Assembly: GCA_002413785.1 (NCBI GenBank)
Contig: DHXR01000043.1
Location: forward strand, 4,621 to 65,683
From: Mucilaginibacter sp. UBA5151
Lineage (GTDB): Bacteria > Bacteroidota > Bacteroidia > Sphingobacteriales > Sphingobacteriaceae
Direction of reading: 5' to 3'
DNA: 61,063 nt
The notes below the pieces were generated by a model. The model was given only the letters and a program-made list of their open reading frames with translations. It made no database searches and was not told where the DNA came from. Positions within the stretch are counted from its first letter, which is position 1, and each line of letters begins with the position of its first letter. The translations under genes and the position numbers were made by a program. Shown one piece after another: positions 1 through 7,995 of the stretch.

Positions 1-14
1 GTCATTTGCTTCGC

Positions 15-122
15 GTCATTAGGTCATTGGTGTGTTTGATAGTGGTTAGCCATTGATTACCCTGAATGACCCAATGACCCAATGACCTAATGACCTAATG
101 ACCTAATGACTTAATGACTTAA
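15..122. repeat. Iterated GTCATTA/AATGACC word repeat forming an inverted repeat
   Basis: Short words (AATGACCC, AATGACCT, AATGACTT) are reiterated about eight times between 64 and 124. Positions 15-30 (GTCATTAGGTCATTGG) are the exact reverse complement of 79-94, so the segment can fold back. The stop codon of the eutC remnant (119-121) lies inside the repeat. The same words in the same fold-back layout recur at 29730-29819, so this is a dispersed family rather than local slippage alone. Function unknown. Confidence 0.85.
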
Positions 123-869
123 TGACCAATCAACCCGGCATTGTCTTTTAAGCCCACCCCTGATAGTTTTCTTTTGAAAGCCTCGTTTACGAGGTCGAAT
201 ATTTTATCGGCCGCCGGTTTATTTATTAAGCCTTGCGGCCTGATATTTGAAATGCAATTGCGCGATTCATCGGTTAAACCCGGCTTTGGATTGTATGTGA
301 GATAAGCACCCATGCTGTCTGCCGCGCTTAATCCGGGGCGTTCGCCGATCAAAATGATCGAAAGTTTGGCATTCAGTCCATAACCTATATCATCGCCGAT
401 AGCTACCCTACCCTGCTCCACCAGGCAAAAGGGCGCAATTTTTAATTTTGCCGCTAAGAACATGGGGATTAAGATCCGGAGTAAACCAAACGCGTTTTCA
501 TTGACCGCTGTTGCAGAAAGCCCGTCGGCTATGATGATTGCAATATCATAGCCACGGCTGTATTCTTTGATCAGCAGAATCCTGGTTCAATTGCCGCCCG
601 TGGTCGGGTCGTTTTAAATACTTATGGCGGGTTAGTGCATTACTGTGTAAATGCAGGATGGGTAAGCTGAAAACTTTTAAACTATCTGATAACCCTTCGA
701 TATCCAATTCAGAATACACTGCATCACGGGCATGGGCATGGGCCAGGTTAAACTCCAGCGATTGTTTTAAAGGGATGCTGTTACCAACCCTGCCAATCGC
801 GATGCGGGCGGCGGTAAATTCCTTCAAGGAAACGAGAGGATCAGTTTTAATTATAGACACTAATTTCAC
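119..869 (-). pseudogene. eutC: Ethanolamine ammonia-lyase small subunit, frameshifted remnant
   Basis: EutC is the light chain of the adenosylcobalamin-dependent enzyme that splits ethanolamine into acetaldehyde and ammonia. The N-terminal part (GTG start at 867-869, to about 580) carries FTAARIAIGRVGNS and FNLAHAHARDAVY, typical of EutC. It then runs into a stop at 546. The rest continues in another frame from about 580 down to 119: GYDIAIIIADGLSATAV, the GERPGLSAADSMGAY motif and RNCISNIRPQG near the end. One frame slip near 575-585 therefore breaks an otherwise recognisable gene. Its partner eutB survives only as a tail directly upstream, so decay is more likely than a sequencing error, although a single-base error cannot be excluded from this copy alone. 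No other eut gene or microcompartment gene is visible. Confidence 0.85.
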
Positions 870-871
870 AA

Positions 872-1003
872 ATTAATACGAATTGTCACGAATAGTATAT
901 TGATACAAATTTCACGAATTATTGCCAACTCACTTTAATAATTTATTAAACTTACCCATAAATTCGTGTACTTCGTTTCCATTCGTGTAATTTGTGTTAT
1001 TAA
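872..1003. repeat. AATTCGTG / CACGAATT word repeat
   Basis: The segment contains repeated forms of ACGAATT, AATTCGTG and TTCGTGTAATTTGTG on both strands (for example CACGAAT near 888, TTCACGAATT at 911-920, AATTCGTG at 961-968 and ATTCGTGTAATTTGTG near 981-996). It can fold back on itself. A second cluster of the same words lies at 17345-17424. It overlaps the readthrough end of the eutB fragment. Confidence 0.6.
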
Positions 1004-1083
1004 TTCCCTGCCTTAACAGCCATTGTTCAAATTCGGTGGCCGGCCTTAGTCCGGGTACTTTTCGTAAAACGCCATAAAAAAAC
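930..1083 (-). pseudogene. eutB: Ethanolamine ammonia-lyase large subunit, C-terminal fragment
   Basis: Reading the minus strand from about 1083 gives GVLRKVPGLRPATEFEQWL, which matches the conserved carboxy end of EutB (LLGLRPAPEFE-type). The open frame then runs through AT-rich repeat-like DNA to a TGA at 930-932. Upstream of 1083 the large-subunit sequence stops abruptly and is replaced by AT-rich DNA leading to the 1192 gene, so about 430 residues are missing. The order eutB-eutC on one strand is that of functional loci. The fragment is too short to be functional. Identification rests on about 20 residues of motif plus the adjacent eutC remnant. Confidence 0.7.
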
Positions 1084-1191
1084 CATTTATTAATCTTCAA
1101 TTTACCTGAAAATAATACAGACTATTTAAAACAATTTCACGTTTAAAATGTTGATAAAAAACCAGTAAATCCTGATAGAATTATTAAACGT

Positions 1192-1476
1192 ATGCTACTA
1201 ATTACCGTACCTTCGGCTGGAAAAGCAAAACTTACATTCTCAACTTTTGAGGACATTGATTTACCCGTACCCCTGAACGGCATTGTTGCCGAAATTAATG
1301 GGGACGCGGTTTTAAAATTTGATGATGAAGAAGATGCGATAAATTATGCCGGAGAACTGGAAGATTTGTCATTGAAATTAAATAATAAATCTTCTTTGGA
1401 AAATATTGCTATTAATGATATAATTTTAGCTATCCGCGATGATGAATTTGTACAAAGCTATTTACAGAATAATTAA
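1192..1476 (+). CDS. Small acidic protein of unknown function, tandem paralogue A
   Basis: A 94-residue protein with no signal peptide or membrane segment. I do not recognise a family. It begins MLLITVPSAGKAKLTF and contains a DLPVPLNGIVAE stretch, then an acidic FDDEEDAINYAGELEDL helix-like region. The next gene encodes a clear relative: the two share ML-I--P, LP(I/V)P--G, VL-FD-E-(D/E)A--YA--LE and I--IR-D throughout, at roughly one third identity. The pair therefore arose by duplication. The ATG start is preceded by a long AT-rich leader without a clear ribosome site, as is common in this phylum. It sits between the eutB fragment and gmhB, with 16 bases to the next gene, so the two are probably cotranscribed. 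Confidence 0.7.
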   Translation: MLLITVPSAGKAKLTFSTFEDIDLPVPLNGIVAEINGDAVLKFDDEEDAINYAGELEDLSLKLNNKSSLENIAINDIILAIRDDEFVQSYLQNN

Positions 1477-1492
1477 ATAAAAATTTGATAAT

Positions 1493-1864
1493 ATGTTACG
1501 CATCATTCTACCTCCGATCAGTCCAAAACGGATAACTTCTGCCGACTTTAAAAACTATCACCTTCCTATTCCGTCAAAAGGGGTAAAAGCGATGGGAAAG
1601 AAAAATACTGTTTTGGTTTTTGATAACGAATATGAGGCTGTTGTTTACGCAGACCAGCTTGAAGAGATGGTGACCAGGGTGAGCAGAAGTACACCTGTAA
1701 AAAACATCCTCAGGGATTTAATCACCTCCATCCGCAACGATGATACGATAAGGAATTACGTTGAGTATTCTTCGATTTATACATGGTTAAAAAATTGCGT
1801 AAAAAGTATCCGTTTTGCAATAAAACCATCCAAGTTTGTTCAAAAGAATAACTTTCTCCACTAA
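1493..1864 (+). CDS. Small protein of unknown function, tandem paralogue B
   Basis: A 123-residue protein whose first 93 residues align along their length with the upstream gene (LPIPSKGVKAM, VLVFDNEYEAVVYADQLEEM, SIRNDDTIRNYVE). Unlike A it has about 30 extra C-terminal residues, rich in Lys, Ser and aromatics and basic overall (TWLKNCVKSIRFAIKPSKF). The two copies therefore differ in charge: A is acidic and B has a basic tail. It follows A by 16 bases and is probably in the same transcript. A self-associating or toxin-antitoxin-like pair is conceivable, but nothing in the sequence shows it. Function unknown. Confidence 0.7.
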   Translation: MLRIILPPISPKRITSADFKNYHLPIPSKGVKAMGKKNTVLVFDNEYEAVVYADQLEEMVTRVSRSTPVKNILRDLITSIRNDDTIRNYVEYSSIYTWLKNCVKSIRFAIKPSKFVQKNNFLH

Positions 1865-1931
1865 AATCCGGGCGATATTAATAATTTACATTTTGGGTTT
1901 ACCCGGTAAGCCATACATCGTGAGGGATTAG

Positions 1932-1949
1932 TTCCGGCGCTTGCCGGAA
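1932..1949. repeat. Short perfect hairpin between convergent-free genes
   Basis: TTCCGGC (1932-1938) and GCCGGAA (1943-1949) form a perfect 7-bp stem with a 4-base loop, 67 bases after the stop of the 1493 gene and 60 bases before gmhB. No T-run follows, so a classic intrinsic terminator is not supported. It could still terminate transcription or slow RNA decay. Confidence 0.4.
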
Positions 1950-2008
1950 ATGGGGTCAAAGACTATTTAACCCAAGTTTTCAATTTACCCCTGCAAAAAT
2001 CATATTAA

Positions 2009-2500
2009 ATGACTTTTAAAAACAAAGCAATTTTCTTAGACCGAGATGGCGTGCTAAACCGCGAAATGGGTGATTATGTGTGTCATTTTAAAGACTTCCA
2101 CCTCCTTGACAACTTTAACGCACTGAAAACACTCCAGGACCGTGGTTACCTGCTTATTGTGGCTACCAACCAGGGAGGCCTGGCAAAAGGCTGGTACACC
2201 GAAGATGAACTTGCAAAAATGCACCGCCATTTAAAAGAAGTTTACCTTAAACACGGCGTAACTTTCACTGATATTTTTTATTGTCCGCACCACCCGGATT
2301 TTACAGGAGATTGTGATTGCCGCAAACCCAAACCCGGTTTATTACTCCGGGGGATTGAAAAATACGATATTGATCCTGCAAAATCATACTTCATCGGCGA
2401 CAGGGAACGTGATATAGAAGCCGCCACTGCCGCCGGGGTTAAAGGCATCCTGGTTGACAGCAACCAGCCTATTGCTGAGGTATTGGGATTGATTGATTGA
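2009..2500 (+). CDS. gmhB: D-glycero-D-manno-heptose 1,7-bisphosphate 7-phosphatase
   Basis: A cytoplasmic HAD-IIIA phosphatase of 163 residues, the usual family length. It removes the 7-phosphate of heptose 1,7-bisphosphate in the ADP-heptose route to lipopolysaccharide core. Visible motifs are the nucleophile site FLDRDGVLN (Asp11, Asp13), the Thr of ATNQGG at about 53, the zinc-loop pattern C92-P-H-H and C102-D-C104 that separates GmhB from histidinol phosphatase, the Lys of CRKPKPG, and the FIGDRERDIEAA motif with Asp131. The ATG start fits the family N-terminus. The next gene, 86 bases on, is a membrane glycosyltransferase-like protein, consistent with an envelope polysaccharide role. 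The specific anomer is not determinable here. Confidence 0.88.
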   Translation: MTFKNKAIFLDRDGVLNREMGDYVCHFKDFHLLDNFNALKTLQDRGYLLIVATNQGGLAKGWYTEDELAKMHRHLKEVYLKHGVTFTDIFYCPHHPDFTGDCDCRKPKPGLLLRGIEKYDIDPAKSYFIGDRERDIEAATAAGVKGILVDSNQPIAEVLGLID

Positions 2501-2586
2501 CGCCGGGCATTGATTATCAATAAAATTTTTAATAACCAAAACAACATTGCTACATTGCGCCTTTACAACATCACAACATTCCAACA

Positions 2587-4089
2587 ATGAATGTAAACCG
2601 CTATTTAAAAAACATTGATTCATTATTAGCTGCCTTTATTGGTTTTTATGCTATACACCTGTACACCAAATACAGCGGAGTTGGCCTTTCACCTGATTCC
2701 ATAATGTATGCCAGTACAGCAACCAACATACAGGCACATGGTTCACTGATGACTTTTAACAAAACGCCGCTTGTATTCTTCCCGGTTTTTTATCCTTTTT
2801 TCCTTGGTATCATACAGTTCCTTTCGGGTGCTGGCCCCATTAAAGCCGGAGCAATGATCAACGCCTTCCTGTTCGCATCCGTAATTTTCACCAGCGGTTG
2901 GATCGTGTCCAAATTCCTTACGCCGTCACGGATCTACAAGTGGATAATACTTATAGCAATTATTTTTAGTCCGGGTTTACTTGAGGTTTACACCTATTTG
3001 TGGTCCGAGACTTTGTTTATACTGGAAATATTGATTTTCATTATTGTTTACCGGCAATATATGCTTACCCACACTATTAAAGCCTTATTGTTTGTCGCTA
3101 TTGTTGCTGCAATAAGTTGCATTACCCGGTATGCAGGAGTTACCATTATAGGCGCAGGCGGGTTAATGCTGTTGCTCGACAAAGAACTACCCATAAAGAA
3201 AAAAATTGGCCATATTATGCTGTTTGGTGCATTGTCATTATCTTTACTGATAGGCAATTTAATTCTTAACGCCCATTCAACAGGTTTAAGTACGGGTACC
3301 CGCGAACCATCCATAACCCCCCTGATAAAAAACATGTACTATTTTGGTACCGTTATTTGCGATTGGGGTAGTTTAAGTAAGGACACCTATCCTTTCGCCG
3401 CGCTGATTACTTTTATCATTCTACTTTTGCCCTTAGCAGTATTATTGTGGAAAGCATGGCATGGACGCATTAATAACTACGAAAATATTGTAATAGCCTT
3501 TGCCGTTGTTTATGGCCTGTTTATTGTTATATCAGCCAGTATTTCCCGCTACGAACGCATCAACAGCCGCCTGCTGGCGCCCATGTTTATTCCGCTGCTG
3601 ATCACCTGTACCTACTGGGCGCCTGATTTTTTGGCGCGGATGAAATCAAAATCAAAATACGCCCTGACAGGAGTTGCTGTTTTGTTAATGCTTGCCTTTG
3701 AATATGCAAGCTACCAAACCGACTGGCAGCGCTATGATGATGAAAACGATTACGGCGTTCCCGGCTATAGTGATGATGACTGGAATAAATCGGAATTTGT
3801 TGTTTATCTTAAACAACACAAAAACATATTTAAACCGGGCATTCCTATTTACACTGATGCCAATGAGGCGGTGTACCTATTCACTGGTATGTCATCTGAA
3901 CTGTTACCCCATAGGTTTTTTAAGGCTGATGTGCAGAAATTCTATGCCAAAAAAAGCTTTTACCTGATTTGGTTCGATAATCTTTACAACACTGAACTGA
4001 TTGGCTTACAAGACATTGAAAAAAATAAAAAACTAATGAAGATTGGCGGTGTTAAAGAAAGCAACGTATATTATTACGAAAGCAAATAA
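2587..4089 (+). CDS. Polytopic membrane protein, GT39/ArnT-like glycosyltransferase
   Basis: A 500-residue protein with about ten hydrophobic segments from residue 12 to about 370, followed by a soluble C-terminal domain of about 130 residues. The N-terminal loop after the first membrane segment holds GLSPDSIMYASTATNI, resembling the acidic first external loop of dolichol/undecaprenyl-phosphate-sugar transferases (GT-C fold), where the Asp acts in catalysis. The fold is inferred from topology and this loop. Substrate and acceptor are unknown. It follows gmhB in the same direction, which suggests a surface glycan context. A stretch of ACAACATT words precedes the ATG. Other GT-C families without a clear name remain possible. 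Confidence 0.65.
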   Translation: MNVNRYLKNIDSLLAAFIGFYAIHLYTKYSGVGLSPDSIMYASTATNIQAHGSLMTFNKTPLVFFPVFYPFFLGIIQFLSGAGPIKAGAMINAFLFASVIFTSGWIVSKFLTPSRIYKWIILIAIIFSPGLLEVYTYLWSETLFILEILIFIIVYRQYMLTHTIKALLFVAIVAAISCITRYAGVTIIGAGGLMLLLDKELPIKKKIGHIMLFGALSLSLLIGNLILNAHSTGLSTGTREPSITPLIKNMYYFGTVICDWGSLSKDTYPFAALITFIILLLPLAVLLWKAWHGRINNYENIVIAFAVVYGLFIVISASISRYERINSRLLAPMFIPLLITCTYWAPDFLARMKSKSKYALTGVAVLLMLAFEYASYQTDWQRYDDENDYGVPGYSDDDWNKSEFVVYLKQHKNIFKPGIPIYTDANEAVYLFTGMSSELLPHRFFKADVQKFYAKKSFYLIWFDNLYNTELIGLQDIEKNKKLMKIGGVKESNVYYYESK

Positions 4090-4193
4090 GATCGAAAGAA
4101 GATTTAGATTAGTCTGAAAATAAAGCCCGGGTATTTCAATGAAAATAAATATTTACTAAAAGGAACACAAAGACTCACGCGAAGATTTTCACC

Positions 4194-5093
4194 ATGCGAA
4201 TAACCCAATCTATCTTTGGTTTGCTAATTGGCAGCACTTTATTGTCTACAGGCAAAATTCAAAACGATATTCCACAGTATGACCATGTAATTGTGGTGAT
4301 TGAAGAAAACCACTCGTACAGTGAACTGGCCAGTTTAGCAAATGCGGCATATATTAATCACCTGGCGAAGGGCGGAGTTTTATTCACCAATTCGCATGGT
4401 ATCGGGCATCCGAGCCAGCCCAATTACCTTGCCTTGTATTCGGGCAGCACCCAGGGCATAACCGGGGATGATTGCCTGGAAGGCAAAACCCCCTTTAAAA
4501 CGCCAAACCTTGGCGCTGCCCTTTTTGATAAAAAGCTAACTTTTAAGGGATACGCACAAACAATGCCTTCCCCGGGTTACCTTAGCTGTACCTATCTTTT
4601 CAACAAAAGCACATTGGGCTCCATTTACGCCCGGAAACATGCGCCATGGGTTAACTGGGTAGGTACGGGCCCAAATACCATTCCAATTTCGGCAAGTGTC
4701 CCTATGTCTGAATTCCCGAAAGACTTAAGCAAACTTCCAACTGTGTCATTTGTAATACCCGATATGGACCACGATATGCATAATATCGGCTTTCCCGGCG
4801 ATGCCGCTGCCATCAGACGCGGCGACATTTGGCTAAAGGAACACCTGGCGGATTTTGTGGATTGGGCTAAAACACACAACAGCCTGTTGATATTAACTTT
4901 TGATGAGGACGATTTTGACCCCAAAAATGGCAACAAAATCTTAACCATTTTTTACGGGGCCAAGCTGAATCCGGGGCATTATTCCGCTCCTGTTAATCAT
5001 TATAATATATTGCATACAATTCAATCAATGTACGGTTTACCATTTACCGATAATGTTGTCGCTGCACCAATTTCGGGTATTTGGGGAAAATAA
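4194..5093 (+). CDS. Secreted phosphoesterase (acid phosphatase/phospholipase C superfamily)
   Basis: A 299-residue protein with a short hydrophobic leader (residues 1 to about 20, cleavage near TGKIQN), so probably periplasmic. The body matches the phosphoesterase family that includes AcpA-type acid phosphatases and phospholipase C: YDHVIVVIEENHSY near the start, GHPSQPNYLALYSGST, VIPDMDHDMHN and LLILTFDEDD. These provide the metal-binding Glu, Asn, Asp and His positions expected in this alkaline-phosphatase-like fold. The substrate (phosphomonoester, phospholipid or nucleotide) cannot be told. It lies 104 bases after the GT-like gene and ends at a bidirectional terminator. Confidence 0.85.
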   Translation: MRITQSIFGLLIGSTLLSTGKIQNDIPQYDHVIVVIEENHSYSELASLANAAYINHLAKGGVLFTNSHGIGHPSQPNYLALYSGSTQGITGDDCLEGKTPFKTPNLGAALFDKKLTFKGYAQTMPSPGYLSCTYLFNKSTLGSIYARKHAPWVNWVGTGPNTIPISASVPMSEFPKDLSKLPTVSFVIPDMDHDMHNIGFPGDAAAIRRGDIWLKEHLADFVDWAKTHNSLLILTFDEDDFDPKNGNKILTIFYGAKLNPGHYSAPVNHYNILHTIQSMYGLPFTDNVVAAPISGIWGK

Positions 5094-5104
5094 ACGATTG
5101 AAAG

Positions 5105-5136
5105 AAAAGCCCTCAAAAATAAATCTGAAGGCTTTT
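5105..5136. terminator. Bidirectional intrinsic terminator
   Basis: AAAAGCC (5105-5111) pairs with GGCTTTT (5130-5136), extended inward by TCA/TGA, and is followed by a run of six T on the plus strand; the minus strand has the matching T4 run. It lies between the convergent phosphoesterase and sugar porter genes, so it can serve both. Confidence 0.8.
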
Positions 5137-5161
5137 TTCACAAATGCAACAATACTTTTTA

Positions 5162-6505
5162 TTAATGTCCAATCAAAGTATGTTCGATATCCTCTAATGA
5201 CTTCCCTTTGGTTTCGGGCATTATCTTCCATACAAACAGGAGCTGCAAAAACATCATCACGGTGAAAAACAAAAAGGTATTGCCGCCACCCAATTTCTCA
5301 GCAAAATAAGGGAATGAAAAAGCGATCAAAGCGGCCATAACCCAATGGGTAAAACTGCCAAGTGTTTGTCCTTTGGCCCTCACCTGGTTCGGGAATATCT
5401 CCGATATAAAAACCCATATCACTGCACCCTGTGAAAAAGCAAAAAAAGCGATATAAAACAACAGGTAAAAGGTTACATAATAACCACTGAAACTTTTTGT
5501 ATAAAATGAATACGAAACCAAGCCTAATGTAAGTATGAGTCCGATTGAACCGATGAGCATCAGTTTACGGCGGCCCATGCTATCAATAAAAAAGATAGCG
5601 ATCATTGTAAAAAATAAATTAACACAGCCAAGGAAAAAAGTTGACCTGAGTGAAATACTTTTGCTGAGGCCTGTCATTTCAAATATACGCGGCGCATAGT
5701 AAATTATGGCATTAATACCCGAAACCTGGTTAAAAAAGGCAAAAAGTATAGCCAGCGTGGCGGGGAACCGGTAACGGTGTGTAAACAGGTTTTCGCCGCC
5801 TTCTTCTTTAGCGTCTTCTATATTACTGATGATAATGTTTTCCAGATCAGCCTCAAAACCATCGGGGTTGATGACCTGCAATATTTGCCTGGCTTCATCA
5901 TGTTGTGCCCTATGCAGCAACAGCCATCTCGGGCTTTCCGGAACCAGTTTCAACAGTAAAAGGAATAATAATGACGGCACGGCCATTATACCCAGCATAT
6001 AGCGCCAGGCATCCGGAAAGCCCTGTCCAAGGACATAAATGATGCAGAGGTTAGAAAGGAAAGCGATAACAATCCCAAAAACAATACTAAACTGAAACAA
6101 AATAACTAAACGCCCTCTTGCTTTGGCCGGCGAGATCTCGGAAATGTAAATAGGTGCGATAACGGATGAAGCCCCGACACCCAGACCGCCTATAAAGCGT
6201 AATACCATAAACAGGTACCAGTTTGTGGCAAGGGAAGTTCCAAGTGATGAAAACAAAAATATGAAAGCAATGATCAGCAACGCCTTTTTACGACCAAGCG
6301 AATCGGCTGGTATCCGGCCAAGAAAAGCGCCGATAACAGTACCAATTAAAGCGATGGATATTGTGAGCCCATGGGCCAGGGCGCCAAGTCCCCAATACAT
6401 CTGAATGGCCTTTTCGGCGCCGGATATAACGGCAGTATCAAAACCAAAAAGGAAGCCGCCCATCGCTACTATAACGGACCATAAAATAACTTTTCTTTGA
6501 ATCAT
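5162..6505 (-). CDS. Sugar porter family MFS transporter
   Basis: A 447-residue inner-membrane transporter with twelve predicted helices. Sugar-porter signatures are clear: GGFLFGFDTAVISGA in helix 1, the GRIPADSLGRKKAL loop 2-3, PESPRWLLL after helix 6, the DSMGRRKLML loop 8-9 and PETKGKSLEDIE at the C-terminus. Such proteins import hexoses or pentoses by proton symport or facilitated diffusion. It is divergent from the GH130 gene with 185 bases between their starts, so the pair may be coregulated and the transporter may take up the sugar freed by that enzyme. This link is inference. Start and length fit the family. Confidence 0.88.
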   Translation of the reverse strand: MIQRKVILWSVIVAMGGFLFGFDTAVISGAEKAIQMYWGLGALAHGLTISIALIGTVIGAFLGRIPADSLGRKKALLIIAFIFLFSSLGTSLATNWYLFMVLRFIGGLGVGASSVIAPIYISEISPAKARGRLVILFQFSIVFGIVIAFLSNLCIIYVLGQGFPDAWRYMLGIMAVPSLLFLLLLKLVPESPRWLLLHRAQHDEARQILQVINPDGFEADLENIIISNIEDAKEEGGENLFTHRYRFPATLAILFAFFNQVSGINAIIYYAPRIFEMTGLSKSISLRSTFFLGCVNLFFTMIAIFFIDSMGRRKLMLIGSIGLILTLGLVSYSFYTKSFSGYYVTFYLLFYIAFFAFSQGAVIWVFISEIFPNQVRAKGQTLGSFTHWVMAALIAFSFPYFAEKLGGGNTFLFFTVMMFLQLLFVWKIMPETKGKSLEDIEHTLIGH

Positions 6506-6690
6506 AATAAACGGTTTAAATTGAAGGTGGCTTCAAATATAACCTTTATTACAGTTTGATGATTGATTTTTATTTTTAGCTGTTAATAATTTAAACAAAA
6601 GGCGTACCGCTTGAGAAAATTGAAAAACTTTATGCCAAAATTCAAGCTGTTTAATTTAACTTGTGGAACTATAAACAAAATTATTTTTAT

Positions 6691-7854
6691 ATGATAAGAT
6701 TTTTGAAGTCCGGAGGGCTTTTAGCGTTTATATTGCTATCCGCGAACTGTTTTGCCCAATCAAATTCCAATACCCTCCCATCATGGGCATTTGGTGGTTT
6801 TGTAAGGCCTGCAAACATAAATCCAATTATTTCACCTGATACATCGTCAAGGTTTTTTGACCCTATTAGCAAAACCACGGTTGCATGGGAAGCCAATGAC
6901 ACTTTTAACCCGGCGGCCACTATTAAAAATAGAAGGATCGTTGTTTTATACAGGGCCGAAGACCGCTATGGGACAGGGATAGGCTTTCGCACTTCCCGCC
7001 TCGGCTATGCCGAAAGCGCTGACGGTATCCATTTTAAAAGAAGGCCAACGCCTGTGCTCTACCCTGCCAATGATATTGCAAAAAAGTATGAATGGCCCGG
7101 AGGTTGTGAAGACCCGCGCGTGGCAATTACCGAAACCGGGACTTATGTAGTTTTCTACACCGAATGGAATCGTGATATTCCCCGCTTGGGCGTTGCTACT
7201 TCAAAAGATTTGACCCATTGGAAAAAGTATGGGCCTATTTTTAAAACGGCCTATCATGGCAGGTTTTTTAATATGGCAAGTAAGTCGGCTTCCATTTTAA
7301 CAAAAGTTAAGAGCGGAAAACAGGTGATTATTAAGATCAACGGAAAATACTGGTTGTACTGGGGCGAGCATCATGTATATGCGGCAACGTCTGCCAACCT
7401 GGTTGACTGGGCGCCCGTTGTTGATAAAAAAGGGAAACTGAAAGAGTTAATTTCGCCAAGGAATGGTTATTTCGACAGTGACTTAACCGAATGTGGCCCG
7501 CCGGCAATTATGACCGATAAGGGCATCATTTTATTTTACAATGGTAAGAACAAGGAGGGCGAAGGCCGGGATAAAAGATTTAACCCTAATTCCTACTGCG
7601 CCGGGCAAGCGCTGTTTGATCGTAATGATCCGGCTAAACCTTTAGGCCGGCTTGATGTTCCTTTTCTCCGTCCGATGGCTGCATTTGAAAAAAGCGGGCA
7701 ATATGTTGACGGAACCGTTTTTATTGAAGGCATGGCTTATTTTAAACATAAATGGTTTTTATACTATGGCTGCGCAGACTCACGCGTAGGAGTAGCCGTT
7801 TATGACCCTTCGATTTCAGCGCCCCCCGACCCAGTTACCGGCAAAGCAAATTAA
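6691..7854 (+). CDS. Secreted GH130 family glycosidase or phosphorylase
   Basis: Start taken at ATG 6691 rather than TTG 6661, because MIRFLKSGGLLAFILLSANCFAQ is then a clean signal peptide; 387 residues. The mature protein is a five-bladed propeller type related to GH130 (mannoside phosphorylases and beta-1,2-mannosidases). Motifs are NDTFNPAATIKN-RRIVVLYRAED, WPGGCEDPRVAI (the E-D-P-R motif holds the catalytic Asp in characterised members), LTECGPPAIM and GCADSRVGVAVYD. Export argues for a hydrolase or an envelope-located enzyme, since phosphorylases are usually cytoplasmic. GH43-like or GH32-like propellers are a less likely alternative. It is divergent from the sugar porter. Confidence 0.8.
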   Translation: MIRFLKSGGLLAFILLSANCFAQSNSNTLPSWAFGGFVRPANINPIISPDTSSRFFDPISKTTVAWEANDTFNPAATIKNRRIVVLYRAEDRYGTGIGFRTSRLGYAESADGIHFKRRPTPVLYPANDIAKKYEWPGGCEDPRVAITETGTYVVFYTEWNRDIPRLGVATSKDLTHWKKYGPIFKTAYHGRFFNMASKSASILTKVKSGKQVIIKINGKYWLYWGEHHVYAATSANLVDWAPVVDKKGKLKELISPRNGYFDSDLTECGPPAIMTDKGIILFYNGKNKEGEGRDKRFNPNSYCAGQALFDRNDPAKPLGRLDVPFLRPMAAFEKSGQYVDGTVFIEGMAYFKHKWFLYYGCADSRVGVAVYDPSISAPPDPVTGKAN

Positions 7855-7889
7855 CAGGCGTTTCCGGTACCTGATTCAGATCAAATTAA

Positions 7890-7944
7890 ACTGCCTTAGA
7901 ACACAACCCTTTAGCAAAAACTAAGGATCGTGTTTTAAGGCAGT
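7890..7944. terminator. Long-armed hairpin between convergent genes
   Basis: Positions 7890-7904 (ACTGCCTTAGAACAC) pair with 7930-7944 over 15 bases with a single mismatch. Inside, CCTTTAG and CTAAGG form a second small stem. It lies between the convergent GH130 and papain-like genes. The T-run is weak, so it may be a terminator or an RNA-stabilising structure. Confidence 0.6.
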
Positions 7945-7995
7945 ATATTATTTGTGTTAAATAATTTGATGATTATCAATATACAAAGCTAAATT

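Noticed and set aside
119..869. Functional ethanolamine utilisation
   Set aside because: eutC has a frame slip and eutB is a fragment; no eut shell or reactivase genes are seen.
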